A DNA stretch of 64,000 nucleotides, taken from positions 1-64,000 of the forward strand of contig AMYZ01000020.1 of assembly GCA_000335715.1 (NCBI GenBank), written 5' to 3'. The stretch is from a beta proteobacterium L13 (GTDB lineage: Bacteria > Pseudomonadota > Gammaproteobacteria > Burkholderiales > Chromobacteriaceae). Below are positions 45,768 through 55,584 of the stretch, in pieces (the first letter of the stretch is position 1; each line of letters starts with the position of its first letter). The notes under the pieces are model-generated. The model did no database searches. It was not told where the DNA came from and was given only the letters and a program-made list of their open reading frames with translations. Made by a program: the position numbers and the translations under genes.

Positions 45768-47378
45768 TCACAGTTTGTAGGTACGTACTTCCTGGTCCAG
45801 CATGGACGCCAGCTCGTTCAGGTGATGCGCCAGGTCGGTGACACTGTGCGCGGCGCTGGCGTTTTCTTCCGACATCTGCGCGACGGTTTCCACCTGCTGC
45901 GCAATGCTGTTGGCCGCCGCGCCTTGCTCGCGGATGGCACTGGCAATTTCGCCTACTACGCCTTTGTTGTCGTCGGCTGCCTGGGCGATTTCCTGCATGG
46001 TCAGGCGCGCCCGCTCGGTTTCCTGTACGCCACTTTCCACACTGCTGACGGCACGGCTTACCCCGGCGGCGGCGTCATCAGACTTGCCCTGCATGGTGTT
46101 GATCATCTGGGCAATTTCGGTGGTGGAGCTGGCGGTGCGTTCGGCCAGCTTGCGTACCTCGTCGGCTACCACGGCAAAGCCGCGGCCCATTTCGCCTGCG
46201 CGGGCGGCTTCGATGGCGGCATTGAGCGCCAGCAAGTTGGTCTGGTCGGCCACGTCGCGTATCACGTTGATGACGGTATGAATGGCATTGGTCTGCTGGT
46301 TCAGGGCTTGCATATGGGTAGATACATCGCGCACCGAGTCGGCCATGCTGAGGATGGTGCCGTTGCTGCTTTCTATTACCTGTTCGCCGTGGCGCGCCTT
46401 GTGGCCGGTATCCTGCGCCAGGGTGTTGGCCTCCTGGGTGCGGTCGGCCACGTGGTTGATGCTGACGGTAATCTGCTCCAGCGCCGCCGCCATGGACGAG
46501 GCCGACTGGCTTTGCGCCGACGAGCCGGCGGCTACCTGCCCGGCAGCGCTGGCCAGGTTGGCCGCAGCCGATGCCACATCACTGGACGATAGCGCCACGC
46601 GCTGCATGCTGTCGTGCAGGCGGCTGGCCAGCTGGTTGAAGTGGCGTAGCAGGCCGCCCATTTCATCATCGTGACGAATCTGGCAGCGGCGAGACAGGTC
46701 CAGGTGCTCGGTCATGTCGGCAATATCGCTGGCTGCGTCGTGAATGCTACCCACGATCTGGCGATAGGTGCGTATGGCGATGATGACCAGTGCCAGCAAG
46801 GCGACGCCGGCGGTAATGGCGAGCCACAGCAAGGCACTTTGCTCGGCATCATTCAGCGCCTGGTGCGCTTCTCGTCCTACCTGCTTGTTGTGCTCGATTT
46901 CTTTCAGTGCGGTGTCGCGTACCTGCAGGAAGTCGCTGCGGCTGTTGTTGAGCATTTGCGAGGCATTGGCGATGTCTTGCGCCTTGAAGGCAGCCAGCAC
47001 CTGGTCGTAGGTCTGGTTGGTACGGGCGACGCCGCGACGGAATTCTTCCAGCAGCTGCTTGTCGGCGCTGTCGTTTACCAGGGCTTCATAGCTTTGCAGA
47101 TTGTTGTCTACCAGCTGGCGGTACTCTTGATAGGCCGCCAGGATGGCATCCTGCGTGGCGGCTTCTTCCGATGCCACCAGGCTGAGCAGGGCAGCGCGCT
47201 GCTGTACAAAGTTCAGGCTGGCCGTACCGAGCAGCTCGATGCTTGGTACCACATCGTCGGCGATGACGGCTGACTTTTCCTTGATGCTGGCCAGCTGGAC
47301 AAAGGCAATCAGCAGAATCGTGGCAAAGGCAATGACAGCCACCAGGGTTTGTAACTGCAAGCGTGTAGCAATTTTCAT
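45768..47378 (-). CDS. Methyl-accepting chemotaxis protein (4HB-type sensor)
   Basis: A 536-residue transmembrane receptor. TM1 about 11-31, a helical periplasmic sensor to about 185 (Leu/Gln/Asp rich, 4HB_MCP type), TM2 about 187-207, HAMP, then the signalling domain with tip [37 protein letters not shown]. No CheR-binding pentapeptide at the C-terminus. Ligand unknown. It shares the arrangement of the receptor at 18 kb but the sensor domains are not similar. A full 12-mer repeat lies inside at 46555. Confidence 0.9.
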   Translation of the reverse strand: MKIATRLQLQTLVAVIAFATILLIAFVQLASIKEKSAVIADDVVPSIELLGTASLNFVQQRAALLSLVASEEAATQDAILAAYQEYRQLVDNNLQSYEALVNDSADKQLLEEFRRGVARTNQTYDQVLAAFKAQDIANASQMLNNSRSDFLQVRDTALKEIEHNKQVGREAHQALNDAEQSALLWLAITAGVALLALVIIAIRTYRQIVGSIHDAASDIADMTEHLDLSRRCQIRHDDEMGGLLRHFNQLASRLHDSMQRVALSSSDVASAAANLASAAGQVAAGSSAQSQSASSMAAALEQITVSINHVADRTQEANTLAQDTGHKARHGEQVIESSNGTILSMADSVRDVSTHMQALNQQTNAIHTVINVIRDVADQTNLLALNAAIEAARAGEMGRGFAVVADEVRKLAERTASSTTEIAQMINTMQGKSDDAAAGVSRAVSSVESGVQETERARLTMQEIAQAADDNKGVVGEIASAIREQGAAANSIAQQVETVAQMSEENASAAHSVTDLAHHLNELASMLDQEVRTYKL

Positions 47379-47790
47379 GAAACACCTCTAACCGATGGGG
47401 TGGGTTGGTCTGGGTTGGTGTGGTGCTGTTAGATCAACGGCGGTGTTTGCCAGCCATATCCGGGTGAGGGCAGTTCTGCGGGCGGGTGGCTGGGGCCGAG
47501 CCACGCCACTTGCCGGCCGCGCTTGTTTGCCGCGCTGGCAGGCAGTGTCTGATATCCCGGTAGGCGACGATGCTTTTAAAGCAATACCGCTTTGTTTTGC
47601 CCGTAATTTATAGATATTGATTGGGCTTATAACAAGATGACATGTTGCGATGCGTCAAGTTCACGTGTATTTGTCATGTGTCTTGATCGGCTAACCCGCC
47701 AGGGCGCGGTAGCAAAAAAAACAGCCCGCAAAGGGCTGTGAAATGAATGACTCAGCCACGCGAAAAATGACGCGGGCAGAATTGGCCGGC
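47379..47790. other. 412-base gap between a chemoreceptor and mfd
   Basis: From 47398 the + strand has a G/T-rich run (GGGTGGGTTGGTCTGGG and GGTTGGTGTGGTG). From about 47575 to 47690 it is A/T rich and probably contains the promoter of the chemoreceptor, reading leftward. I could not place a confident -35/-10 or sigma28 box. The mfd terminator lies at 47713-47739. Short open frames here (such as 47395-47613) show no similarity or coding signal. Confidence 0.4.
47713..47739 (-). terminator. Intrinsic terminator of mfd
   Basis: On the minus strand ACAGCCC-tttgc-GGGCTGT followed by eight Ts. It lies 52 bases beyond the mfd stop. Confidence 0.85.
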
Positions 47791-50700
47791 TTAGCTTAGC
47801 TCTTTCATCAGCTCTTTCACGCGCACGATGCGCATCGCCACATCCGGTATCGGGCTTTCTACCCGCAGCTTGTCCTGGCCGGCCAGCTTGTAATTACGCT
47901 TGCTCTGGATCAGCTGGATGATCTTCATCGGGTCGATGGGCGGGTTGGGCACGAAGGTGAGCTGGATGGCGACCTCGCTGGCGTCCAGTTTCTGGATGCC
48001 CATCTCGCGTGCGGCCAACCTTAGCCGGTGGCTTTCGATCAGCGTTTTCACGTTTTGCGGCGGCAGGCCAAAGCGGTCGATCAGCTCTTCGTGGATGGTG
48101 TCGATCTCGTCTTCGCTGTCGCAGGTGGCCAGCCGCTTGTAGATCACCAGCCGCTCGTGCACGCCGGGGCAGTAGTCGTCCGGCAGCAGCGCCGGGCTGT
48201 GCAGGTTGATTTCGGTGGTCACGCCCAGCGGCGCATCCAGGTCCGGCTCGCGGCCCTTTTTGAGGTCGCGCACCGCCTGCTTCAGCATTTCGGTAAACAG
48301 GCTGAAGCCGACTTCCTGCATCTCGCCCGATTGCCCCTCGCCCAGTACCTCGCCGGCGCCACGGATTTCCAGGTCGTGCATGGCCAGGTAGAAGCCGGCG
48401 CCCAACTCTTCGGATGCCTGAATCGCTTCCAGCCGCTTTTGTGCGTCGCGTGTCATGCCTTCGCCGGTGAGCAGGTAGGCGTAAGCCTGGTGGTGGCTGC
48501 GGCCAACCCGGCCGCGCAGCTGGTGCAGCTGGGCCAGGCCGAACTTGTCGGCGCGGTTGATCAGGATGGTGTTGGCGTTGGGGATGTCGATGCCGGTTTC
48601 GATAATGGTGGAGCACAGCAGCACGTTGAAGCGTACCTGTAGGAAGTCGCGCATCACCTGTTCCAGCTCGCGCTCGCGCAGTTGGCCGTGCGCCACCGCT
48701 ATGCGCGCCTCCGGCACCAGCTCGGCCAGCTTTTCGCGCATGTTCTCGATGGTGTCCACCTCGTTGTGCAGGAAGAACACCTGGCCGCCGCGTTTGAACT
48801 CGCGCAGCATCGCCTCGCGGATAATGCCGTTGTTAATGGGGCTGACAAAGGTTTTGACCGCCAGGCGGCGCGACGGCGCGGTGGTGATGGCGGAGAATTC
48901 GCGCAGGCCTTCCAGCGCCATGGACAGCGTGCGTGGAATCGGCGTGGCGGTGAGCGTGAGCACGTCCACATTGGCGCGCAGGCGTTTGAGCTGCTCTTTC
49001 TGGCGCACGCCAAAGCGGTGTTCCTCGTCGATGATCACCAGCCCCAGGTTTTTGAAGCTCACGTCCGGCTGCACCAGCTTATGGGTGCCGATGACGATAT
49101 CGATGCTGCCTGCGGCCAACCCTTCCATCGCCTGCTTCACTTCCTTGGCGCTCTTGAAGCGCGACAGCTCGGCAATGCGTACCGGCCAGTCGGCAAAGCG
49201 GTCGCTAAAGTTCTGGAAATGCTGCTCGGCCAGCAGCGTGGTGGGCACCAGCACGGCTACCTGTTTGCCGCCCATCACCGCCACAAAGGCGGCGCGCAGC
49301 GCGACTTCGGTTTTGCCAAAGCCCACGTCGCCGCATACCAGGCGGTCCATCGGGCGGCCGCTGGTCATGTCGTGGATCACCGCCTCGATGGCGCTGGCCT
49401 GATCGGGGGTTTCTTCAAAGCCGAAGCCGGCGGCAAAGGCGTCGTAGTCGTGGTGGTTCAGGGTAAAGCTGTGGCCTTCGCGCGCGGCGCGCTGGGCGTA
49501 CAGGTTCAGCAGCTCGGCGGCGGTATCGCGGGCTTTTTCGGCGGCCTTTTTCTTGGCCTTGTCCCAGGCCGGGCTGCCCAGCCGGTGCAGCTGCACATTG
49601 TCGCTGGCGTGGCCGGCGTAGCGGCTGATCAGCTGCAGCTGCGCCACCGGCACGTACAGCGTGGCGCCTTCTGCGTACTCCAGCTGCATCATTTCGGTTT
49701 CGCCTTCGCCCAGGTCGATGGACACCAGGCCCATGTAGCGGCCGATACCGTGCGATTCGTGCACCACCGGGTCGCCCACTTTTACCTCGGCCAGGTCGCG
49801 CAGCATGGCGTCGTTGTTGGCCGCCGTTTTGCGGCGCTTGCCGTGGCTGCGGGCGATGTGCTGGTACAGCTCGGCTTCGGTGACGATGGCAATGCCGGCG
49901 TCGTGCAGCTCGAAACCGTTAAACAGCGGCGCGTGAATCAGGCCCAGCGCGACTTTGCTATCGGCAAAGGCCTGCCAGCTGTCTACCGGCTGCGCCTTGA
50001 TGCCGTGTTCCTGCAAAAAATGGAACAGGGTTTCACGCCGGCCCAGGCTTTCGGCGGCAATCAGCACGCGACCGCTGTAGCGGCGGGTGAAGTCGGCAAG
50101 CTTGGTGAGCGGGTTGTCGGCGCGGCGCTCTACCGCCAGCTCGGGCAGCGGCAGGTAGCCGCAGTCGCCGCTGCCGGACATGTCCAGCCGGGCGTACGGT
50201 TTGATGGCGCCCATCAGCTCGTCCGGGCGCAGGAACAGCTCGGCCGGGGCCAGCACCGGGCGCTCCGGGTTGCCACCGGCCATATTGTGGCGGCTTTGCG
50301 CATCACGCCAGAAGTCTTCGGCGGCGGCCATCACATTGCCGTGCAAGATCAGCTGCGCGCTGTCGCCCAGGTAGTCGAACAGGGTGGCGGTGTGCTCGAA
50401 GAACAGTGGCAGGTAGTACTCGATACCGGCCGGCCACAAGTTATTGGACACATCTTTGTAGATACGGCTTTTGGACGGGTCGCCGTCTATCTTTTCGCGG
50501 TAGTGCTGGCGAAACGCGGTGACGGCGGCTTCGTCGGTGGGGTATTCGCGCGCCGGCAGCAGGCGGATCTCCGGCACCGGGTACAGCGTGCGCTGGGTGT
50601 CGGGGTCGAAGGTTTTCAGGCTGTCGATTTCGTCATCGAACAGGTCGATGCGATAGGGCAGCGCGCTGCCCATGGGGAACAGGTCGACCAGGCCGCCGCG

Positions 50701-51186
50701 TATCGAGAACTCGCCCGGTGCCACCACTTGCGATACATGCTGGTAGCCGGCGGTGACCATGTCGGCGCGCAGGCGGTCTACGTCCAGGCGCTGTTTCAGT
50801 TTCAGCCAGAAGGTGCGGCCCAGCAGGAAGCTCATCGGCGATAGCCGCGTGATGGCGGTAGTGAGCGGCGCAATCACCACATCGCATTCACCATTGCGGA
50901 TTTGCCACAGCGTGGCCAGCCGCTCGGACACCAGGTCGCTGTGCGGTGAAAAATGGTCGTAAGGCAGGGTTTCCCAGTCGGGCAGCAGGGCAATACGCCA
51001 GGCCGGGCGGAAGAAGGGCAGCTCTGCCTTTAGGCGCTGGGCATCCTGTGCGCTGGCGGTCAGGATCAGCATGGGTTGGCCGCTATCCGGCAGCGCGGCT
51101 ATCAGGGCGCTATCGGCGCTGCCCGCTGGCAGGGCCAGCAGGGTCTTCTGCCCGTTTGCGGGCCACTGTCGCAAAGTGGTGGTCAT
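47791..51186 (-). CDS. mfd: Transcription-repair coupling factor
   Basis: An 1131-residue SF2 ATPase that removes stalled RNA polymerase and recruits UvrA. The UvrB-homology region fills about 1-340 (DWETLPYDHFSPHSDLVSER), the RNAP-interacting CarD-like domain about 470-540 (VGDPVVHESHGIGRYMGL), and the helicase core about 590-940 (GDVGFGKTEVALRAAFVA, DEEHRFGVRQKE, LTATPIPRTLSMAL). The TRCF C-terminal domain follows. Length is normal. The start is the ATG at 51186; an ATG at 51204 is in frame. Three repeat copies are in its 3' third. Confidence 0.95.
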   Translation of the reverse strand: MTTTLRQWPANGQKTLLALPAGSADSALIAALPDSGQPMLILTASAQDAQRLKAELPFFRPAWRIALLPDWETLPYDHFSPHSDLVSERLATLWQIRNGECDVVIAPLTTAITRLSPMSFLLGRTFWLKLKQRLDVDRLRADMVTAGYQHVSQVVAPGEFSIRGGLVDLFPMGSALPYRIDLFDDEIDSLKTFDPDTQRTLYPVPEIRLLPAREYPTDEAAVTAFRQHYREKIDGDPSKSRIYKDVSNNLWPAGIEYYLPLFFEHTATLFDYLGDSAQLILHGNVMAAAEDFWRDAQSRHNMAGGNPERPVLAPAELFLRPDELMGAIKPYARLDMSGSGDCGYLPLPELAVERRADNPLTKLADFTRRYSGRVLIAAESLGRRETLFHFLQEHGIKAQPVDSWQAFADSKVALGLIHAPLFNGFELHDAGIAIVTEAELYQHIARSHGKRRKTAANNDAMLRDLAEVKVGDPVVHESHGIGRYMGLVSIDLGEGETEMMQLEYAEGATLYVPVAQLQLISRYAGHASDNVQLHRLGSPAWDKAKKKAAEKARDTAAELLNLYAQRAAREGHSFTLNHHDYDAFAAGFGFEETPDQASAIEAVIHDMTSGRPMDRLVCGDVGFGKTEVALRAAFVAVMGGKQVAVLVPTTLLAEQHFQNFSDRFADWPVRIAELSRFKSAKEVKQAMEGLAAGSIDIVIGTHKLVQPDVSFKNLGLVIIDEEHRFGVRQKEQLKRLRANVDVLTLTATPIPRTLSMALEGLREFSAITTAPSRRLAVKTFVSPINNGIIREAMLREFKRGGQVFFLHNEVDTIENMREKLAELVPEARIAVAHGQLRERELEQVMRDFLQVRFNVLLCSTIIETGIDIPNANTILINRADKFGLAQLHQLRGRVGRSHHQAYAYLLTGEGMTRDAQKRLEAIQASEELGAGFYLAMHDLEIRGAGEVLGEGQSGEMQEVGFSLFTEMLKQAVRDLKKGREPDLDAPLGVTTEINLHSPALLPDDYCPGVHERLVIYKRLATCDSEDEIDTIHEELIDRFGLPPQNVKTLIESHRLRLAAREMGIQKLDASEVAIQLTFVPNPPIDPMKIIQLIQSKRNYKLAGQDKLRVESPIPDVAMRIVRVKELMKELS

Positions 51187-51360
51187 ATCGCTACACATTC
51201 TCAAAGAGGCAGGTATTATAGAGCCACACTGGGCCTACAGCTGCGCCAGACAGCGACCTTCATCATGAATCCAGTGTCCCACCCATAAGTTCACCACAGA
51301 ATGAATACAGCCTGCTTGTACAGGGGCGGGGCGGCGTTACGAAAAACAGGCAGGGGAGAG

Positions 51361-54300
51361 GTGGAAAAAAACACCATAGGTGCGCTGGTCGCACTGATTT
51401 TTTTTGCAACAGGCATGCTGTTCTGGCCACAACAGTGGCAGGGGGCGTTGCCAATGGCCACCTTTGTCGCCCATGCCATGATGGCCTGGCGCTTTGCAGC
51501 GGGGCGTTTTGGCGTGGTGTGGTGGTGGGGCGGCCCGGTGGCGCTGCTGGCGCTATTGACCATGCCCTTGGCCGAAGCCGTGCTCTGGACGCTATCGTTT
51601 GCCAGCATGCTGCTGGCCCTGTCCCGCGTGCTGCCTGCCGCCGATTACCGGCTGATTTCTTTATCTTCCCTTTTCCGCTTGCAGCTGCGCTGTGCCGTGC
51701 CTGCTGCGTTCCTGGTGGCCACGCTGGCTGGCGTCATGCCTGCCGCGAGCTGGCCCGTGCTGGTACAGCACTTTACCCTGGCATGGCTGACGCTGGTGCT
51801 GGTGCTGCCGCTGGCGTACGCCAGCTTCCCTAGCGATGTCATGCGCCGTGACACCCTCTGGCTGATGCTGGCTACCGTGCTGGCGGGCGGGGTGTTATGG
51901 GCTTTGCAGCGCCAGGCTTGCTTTACCTCGTGCCTGCTGGCGTTTTTGCCACCGCTGTATCTGGCCGCGCTACGTGGCGGGCTCACCGGGGTGACCGGGG
52001 TGGGAGTGACGCTGTTGTTTACCCTGTCTGTGCCTGGTTTGCTGTCGGGCCAGCCCTGGCCGCTGGGCTTGAGTCCTGTTGGCTGGCTGCTGGTGGCGAC
52101 GCTGGTTGTGCTGGCAGGCATGGTGGCGGTATTTGGTGATGGCTACCGTCGCCGCGAGCGTTTACTGCAGGATGTGCAGGCGCGCTTTGAGTCTTTGCTG
52201 AACCAGAGCACCAGCCTGATGACACTGAAAGACCTGGACGGCCGCTACCTGGTGGTAAACCTGAACTTTGCCCGGCTGTTTGGCTTGTCGCCGCTGTACT
52301 TCAAGGGGCGTACCGCGCGCGATATGTTTGCCGCCGAAGAGGCCAAGCTGATTGCCGAGCACGACTTGCAGGTGCTGCGCAGCCTGGAGCCACGCCAGTT
52401 CGAAGAAAACATCACGGTTGATGGCCATAGCCTGCGCATGCTGTCCAGTGTGTTTCCCCTGTTTGACAGTGAAGGCTTGCCCTCGGGTGTGGGCAGCATT
52501 TCGGTGGACATTACCCAGCGCGCGGCAGAAGAACGCTTGCGCCAGGAAGCGGTAGAAAAGTACCGCGCCGTGGTAGAGCAATCCATGGTGGGGATTTACA
52601 TCACGCAAGAAGAAGAGCTGGTGTACGTGAACCCCAAGCTGGCCGATCTGGTGCAATACAATGCCGACGAGCTGTCGGGGCGCCATATCGGCGCGGTATT
52701 GTCGCCTGCCGAGGCACAGCGTATCAGTGCGCAAATACGCCGCCGCATCGCCGACCATATCCAGACCATGCACTACACCACGCGGCTGTTACGCAAGGAC
52801 GGCGAAGAGGTGGATGTCGAGGTCCATAGCCGCTTGTTCGACTACCAGGGCCGCAAGGCGATTATCGGTGTGGTGATGGATATTTCCGACCGCGTGGCCG
52901 CCAGCGCCGAGCTGCGCCTGGCCGCCACCGTGTTCGATAATGCCACCGAAGGCATTCTGGTAACCGACGCCGAAGGCCGTATCGTCATGGTGAACCAGGC
53001 CTTTACCCGTATTACCGGCTTTGGTTCGGACGAGGCCATAGGCCGTGTTTCGCGCATGCTGCGTACGGCCAACCGCGAGCGTAACCGCGCCCTGGTCGAG
53101 GCGCTGGAGCGTGACGGGCACTGGAAAGGCGAAATGTTCGACCGCCACAAGAGCGGTGACCCTTACGTGGCCGAGCTATCCATCAGTGCAGTGCGCGCAA
53201 CGCACGGCGGGCTGACGCACTATGTGGGCGTGTTTTCCGATATTACCGGCCGCAAGCAGGCCGAAGACCGCCTGCAGTTTCTGGCCAGCCACGATCCGCT
53301 TACCCGCCTGCCCAACCGTAGCGCACTGATCGAAGCCATCGATAACGCCATTATCGAGTCGCCCGATGCCATACCGGCGCTGGCCCTGATGTTTATCGAC
53401 CTGGACCGCTTCAAGCTGATTAACGATTCGTTTGGCCACCAGGCTGGCGATGAAGTGCTGCACGAGATTGCCGCCCGGCTTACCCAGTCGGCACAGCGGT
53501 TTGGCCTGGTGGCGCGCCTGGGCGGCGATGAGTTCACGCTGGTGGTCAGCGACTTTGACAGCCACGAAGCGTTAGGGCGCATGGCCGAGGAAGTGTTGGC
53601 CGCACTGGCCCGCCCCATGCGGGTAGAGCAGCACGAGGTCTTTGTCAGCGGAAGTATCGGCATCAGCGTGTACCCCAACGACGGCATAGACGCCACCACA
53701 CTGCTGAAGAATGCCGACGCGGCCATGTACCGCGCCAAGGAGGCCGGCAAGAACACTTACCAGTTCTTTGATGCCGACATGAATACGCAAACCTTCGAGC
53801 GCCTGCTGATGGAAAGCGGCCTGCGCCAGGCGCTGGAGCGCCGCGAGTTCGAGCTGCATTACCAGCCACAAGTATCGTGCGATGGCGTGTCACTGGAGGG
53901 GGTCGAGGCGCTGATCCGCTGGCGTCACCCGCAGCTGGGGCTGATACCGCCTGGCCGTTTCATTCCGCTAGCCGAAGAAACCGGCCTGATCAAGCCCATT
54001 GGTGCCTGGGTGCTGCGCGAGGCCTGCCACCAGATGGTAGCGTGGGACAAAGCCGGCATGCGTGTGCCGCGGCTGGCAGTCAATTTGTCTGCCCGCCAGT
54101 TCGAGCAGCAAACCCTGCTGAACGAAGTCAACGATGTGCTGGCGGTTACCGGCCTGGCCGCGTCACGGCTGGAGCTGGAAATTACCGAATCCATGCTGAT
54201 GCAGAACCCGCAAGAGGCGATTTCGCTACTGGGCGAGCTGAAGGCGCTGGGGGTAAAGCTGTCTATCGACGACTTCGGCACCGGTTACTCGTCGCTGTCC

Positions 54301-54609
54301 ACGCTCAAGCGCTTTCCGCTGGACTACCTGAAGGTGGATCGCTCATTTATCGAAGGCCTGCCGGACGATGGTGATAGCGCAGCCATTACCGAAGCCATCA
54401 TCGCCATGGCGCGCAAGCTGCACTTTACGGTAATTGCCGAGGGGGTAGAAACCGCTGCGCAGGGCAACTTCCTGCGCAAGGCCGGCTGCGCCATCCTGCA
54501 GGGGTATTTCTTCAGCAAGCCGCTATCGGCCGCCGAGCTGGAGCAATGGTTGGCCGCAAGGCAGCAGCAGGTTCCCCTGCTGGAGATGGCCAGCGACGAC
54601 GAGCTGTAA
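51361..54609 (+). CDS. Membrane-anchored triple-PAS GGDEF-EAL protein
   Basis: A 1082-residue protein from the GTG at 51361, which follows AGGGGAGAG; an ATG at 51301 would add 20 residues with a poorer site. The first 250 residues hold about eight hydrophobic helices (MASE-like sensor). Three PAS domains follow (about 265-385, 395-515, 520-635), then GGDEF (about 645-805) with intact LGGDEFTL, and EAL (about 820-1065) with EALIRWRHP, ELEITESMLM, DDFGTGYSSLSTL and AEGVETAAQ. Both catalytic motifs look complete, so it may make or break c-di-GMP depending on signal. Confidence 0.87.
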   Translation: MEKNTIGALVALIFFATGMLFWPQQWQGALPMATFVAHAMMAWRFAAGRFGVVWWWGGPVALLALLTMPLAEAVLWTLSFASMLLALSRVLPAADYRLISLSSLFRLQLRCAVPAAFLVATLAGVMPAASWPVLVQHFTLAWLTLVLVLPLAYASFPSDVMRRDTLWLMLATVLAGGVLWALQRQACFTSCLLAFLPPLYLAALRGGLTGVTGVGVTLLFTLSVPGLLSGQPWPLGLSPVGWLLVATLVVLAGMVAVFGDGYRRRERLLQDVQARFESLLNQSTSLMTLKDLDGRYLVVNLNFARLFGLSPLYFKGRTARDMFAAEEAKLIAEHDLQVLRSLEPRQFEENITVDGHSLRMLSSVFPLFDSEGLPSGVGSISVDITQRAAEERLRQEAVEKYRAVVEQSMVGIYITQEEELVYVNPKLADLVQYNADELSGRHIGAVLSPAEAQRISAQIRRRIADHIQTMHYTTRLLRKDGEEVDVEVHSRLFDYQGRKAIIGVVMDISDRVAASAELRLAATVFDNATEGILVTDAEGRIVMVNQAFTRITGFGSDEAIGRVSRMLRTANRERNRALVEALERDGHWKGEMFDRHKSGDPYVAELSISAVRATHGGLTHYVGVFSDITGRKQAEDRLQFLASHDPLTRLPNRSALIEAIDNAIIESPDAIPALALMFIDLDRFKLINDSFGHQAGDEVLHEIAARLTQSAQRFGLVARLGGDEFTLVVSDFDSHEALGRMAEEVLAALARPMRVEQHEVFVSGSIGISVYPNDGIDATTLLKNADAAMYRAKEAGKNTYQFFDADMNTQTFERLLMESGLRQALERREFELHYQPQVSCDGVSLEGVEALIRWRHPQLGLIPPGRFIPLAEETGLIKPIGAWVLREACHQMVAWDKAGMRVPRLAVNLSARQFEQQTLLNEVNDVLAVTGLAASRLELEITESMLMQNPQEAISLLGELKALGVKLSIDDFGTGYSSLSTLKRFPLDYLKVDRSFIEGLPDDGDSAAITEAIIAMARKLHFTVIAEGVETAAQGNFLRKAGCAILQGYFFSKPLSAAELEQWLAARQQQVPLLEMASDDEL

Positions 54610-54678
54610 GCTGCAAAAGCACAAAGGGCCGCGCATTAAGCGGTACAATGCGCGGTTCTATTGATAAGGTGATGCCTC

Positions 54679-55425
54679 ATGAGCAACAAGAAACTCATTC
54701 ACGGCTTTCATGCCGTAAATGCCCGCCTGTGGCAAAACCCGAAATCCGTACTGGAAATCTTCCTGGCCGGCGGCCGTCAGGATGCCCGCGCCCAGGCGGT
54801 ACTGGACAAGGCTGCCGGTGAAAGCGTGAAAGCCCACATTGTGGACAAAGCACGGCTGGATAGCCTCACCGGTAACGCGCGCCACCAGGGCGTGGTGGCG
54901 ATGATCGACGCCAACCAGAACTTTGTCACCCTGGACGACGTGCTGGAAAACCTGTCCGAGCCGCCGTTGCTGCTGATTCTGGACGGCGTGACCGACCCGC
55001 ACAACCTGGGCGCCTGCCTGCGCGTAGCCGACGCCATGGGCGCGCACGCTGTTATCGCCCCGAAAGACCGTTCCGCCACGCTGAATGCCACCGTGTCCAA
55101 GGTAGCCTGCGGTGCCGCCGAGGTGATGCCCTACATTACGGTAACCAATCTGGCGCGCACCCTGCGCGACCTGAAAGACGCAGGCGTATGGATTGCCGGC
55201 ACCACCATGGAAGCCGACACCGACCTGTACCACTTTGATGCCAGCGGCCCGCTGGCCTGGGTAATGGGCGCCGAAGGCGAAGGCATGCGCCGCCTGACGC
55301 GCGAGCACTGCGACGTGCTGGTGTCCATCCCGATGTTCGGCACGGTAGAAAGCCTGAACGTGTCGGTGTCGTCCGGCATGGTACTGAGCGAAAGCCGCCG
55401 CCAGCGTGTGCTGAAGCAGGGCTGA
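54679..55425 (+). CDS. rlmB: 23S rRNA (guanosine-2'-O-)-methyltransferase RlmB
   Basis: A 248-residue SpoU-family knotted methyltransferase that modifies G2251 (E. coli numbering) of 23S rRNA. The N-terminal RNA-binding part starts [23 protein letters not shown]-binding motifs are [20 protein letters not shown] (motif 1), [13 protein letters not shown] (motif 2) and [19 protein letters not shown] (motif 3). Followed by a strong terminator. Confidence 0.93.
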   Translation: MSNKKLIHGFHAVNARLWQNPKSVLEIFLAGGRQDARAQAVLDKAAGESVKAHIVDKARLDSLTGNARHQGVVAMIDANQNFVTLDDVLENLSEPPLLLILDGVTDPHNLGACLRVADAMGAHAVIAPKDRSATLNATVSKVACGAAEVMPYITVTNLARTLRDLKDAGVWIAGTTMEADTDLYHFDASGPLAWVMGAEGEGMRRLTREHCDVLVSIPMFGTVESLNVSVSSGMVLSESRRQRVLKQG

Positions 55426-55444
55426 TCCGTTTCTGGCCACTCAA

Positions 55445-55475
55445 GGGCCTGTCCGCTATCGCGGGCAGGCCTTTT
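55445..55475 (+). terminator. Intrinsic terminator after rlmB
   Basis: The stem GGCCTGTCCGC / GCGGGCAGGCC (one G-T pair) around TATC is followed by TTTTT. Confidence 0.85.
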
Positions 55476-55497
55476 TGCATGCGGCAAGCTTTTATTG

Positions 55498-55519
55498 CCA
55501 TGGTGTCGGAACACCATGG
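55498..55519. repeat. Inverted repeat upstream of the copper operon
   Basis: CCATGGTGT (55498-55506), CGGA, ACACCATGG (55511-55519): a 9-bp perfect inverted repeat upstream of the -35 box. No T-tract follows. It may be a second regulatory site, such as for a CueR-like or other regulator, or an accidental hairpin. Confidence 0.35.
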
Positions 55520-55527
55520 TGGACGCC

Positions 55528-55557
55528 TTGTCTACATACCCTTGTGGGGTATATAGT
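55528..55557 (+). promoter_or_regulatory. CsoR-type operator overlapping the copper operon promoter
   Basis: ATACCC-ttgtg-GGGTAT (55536-55552) is a perfect 6-bp inverted repeat with five-base spacer, matching the G/C-tract operators known for CsoR-family repressors. It sits between a -35 like TTGTCT (55528-55533) and a -10 like TATATA (55550-55555) or TATAGT (55552-55557). A repressor bound there would block RNA polymerase; Cu(I)-loaded CsoR would release it. The csoR-like gene is in the operon, so autoregulation is expected. Confidence 0.7.
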
Positions 55558-55584
55558 TCTATGCAACTGACACAAGGAGTCGTC

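Noticed and set aside
47395-47613. 72-codon frame in the gap before mfd
   Set aside because: Begins in the G/T-rich run, has no ribosome site and no similarity; counted as non-coding.
47575-47690. Sigma28 (FliA) promoter upstream of the chemoreceptor
   Set aside because: TAAA-like boxes exist, but the matching GCCGATAA-type -10 is too weak (about half the bases) to call.
48682-50844. Open frame of 720 codons on the + strand opposite mfd
   Set aside because: Antisense shadow of mfd in GC-rich DNA; composition rich in Val, Gln, His and Gly is typical for such shadows.
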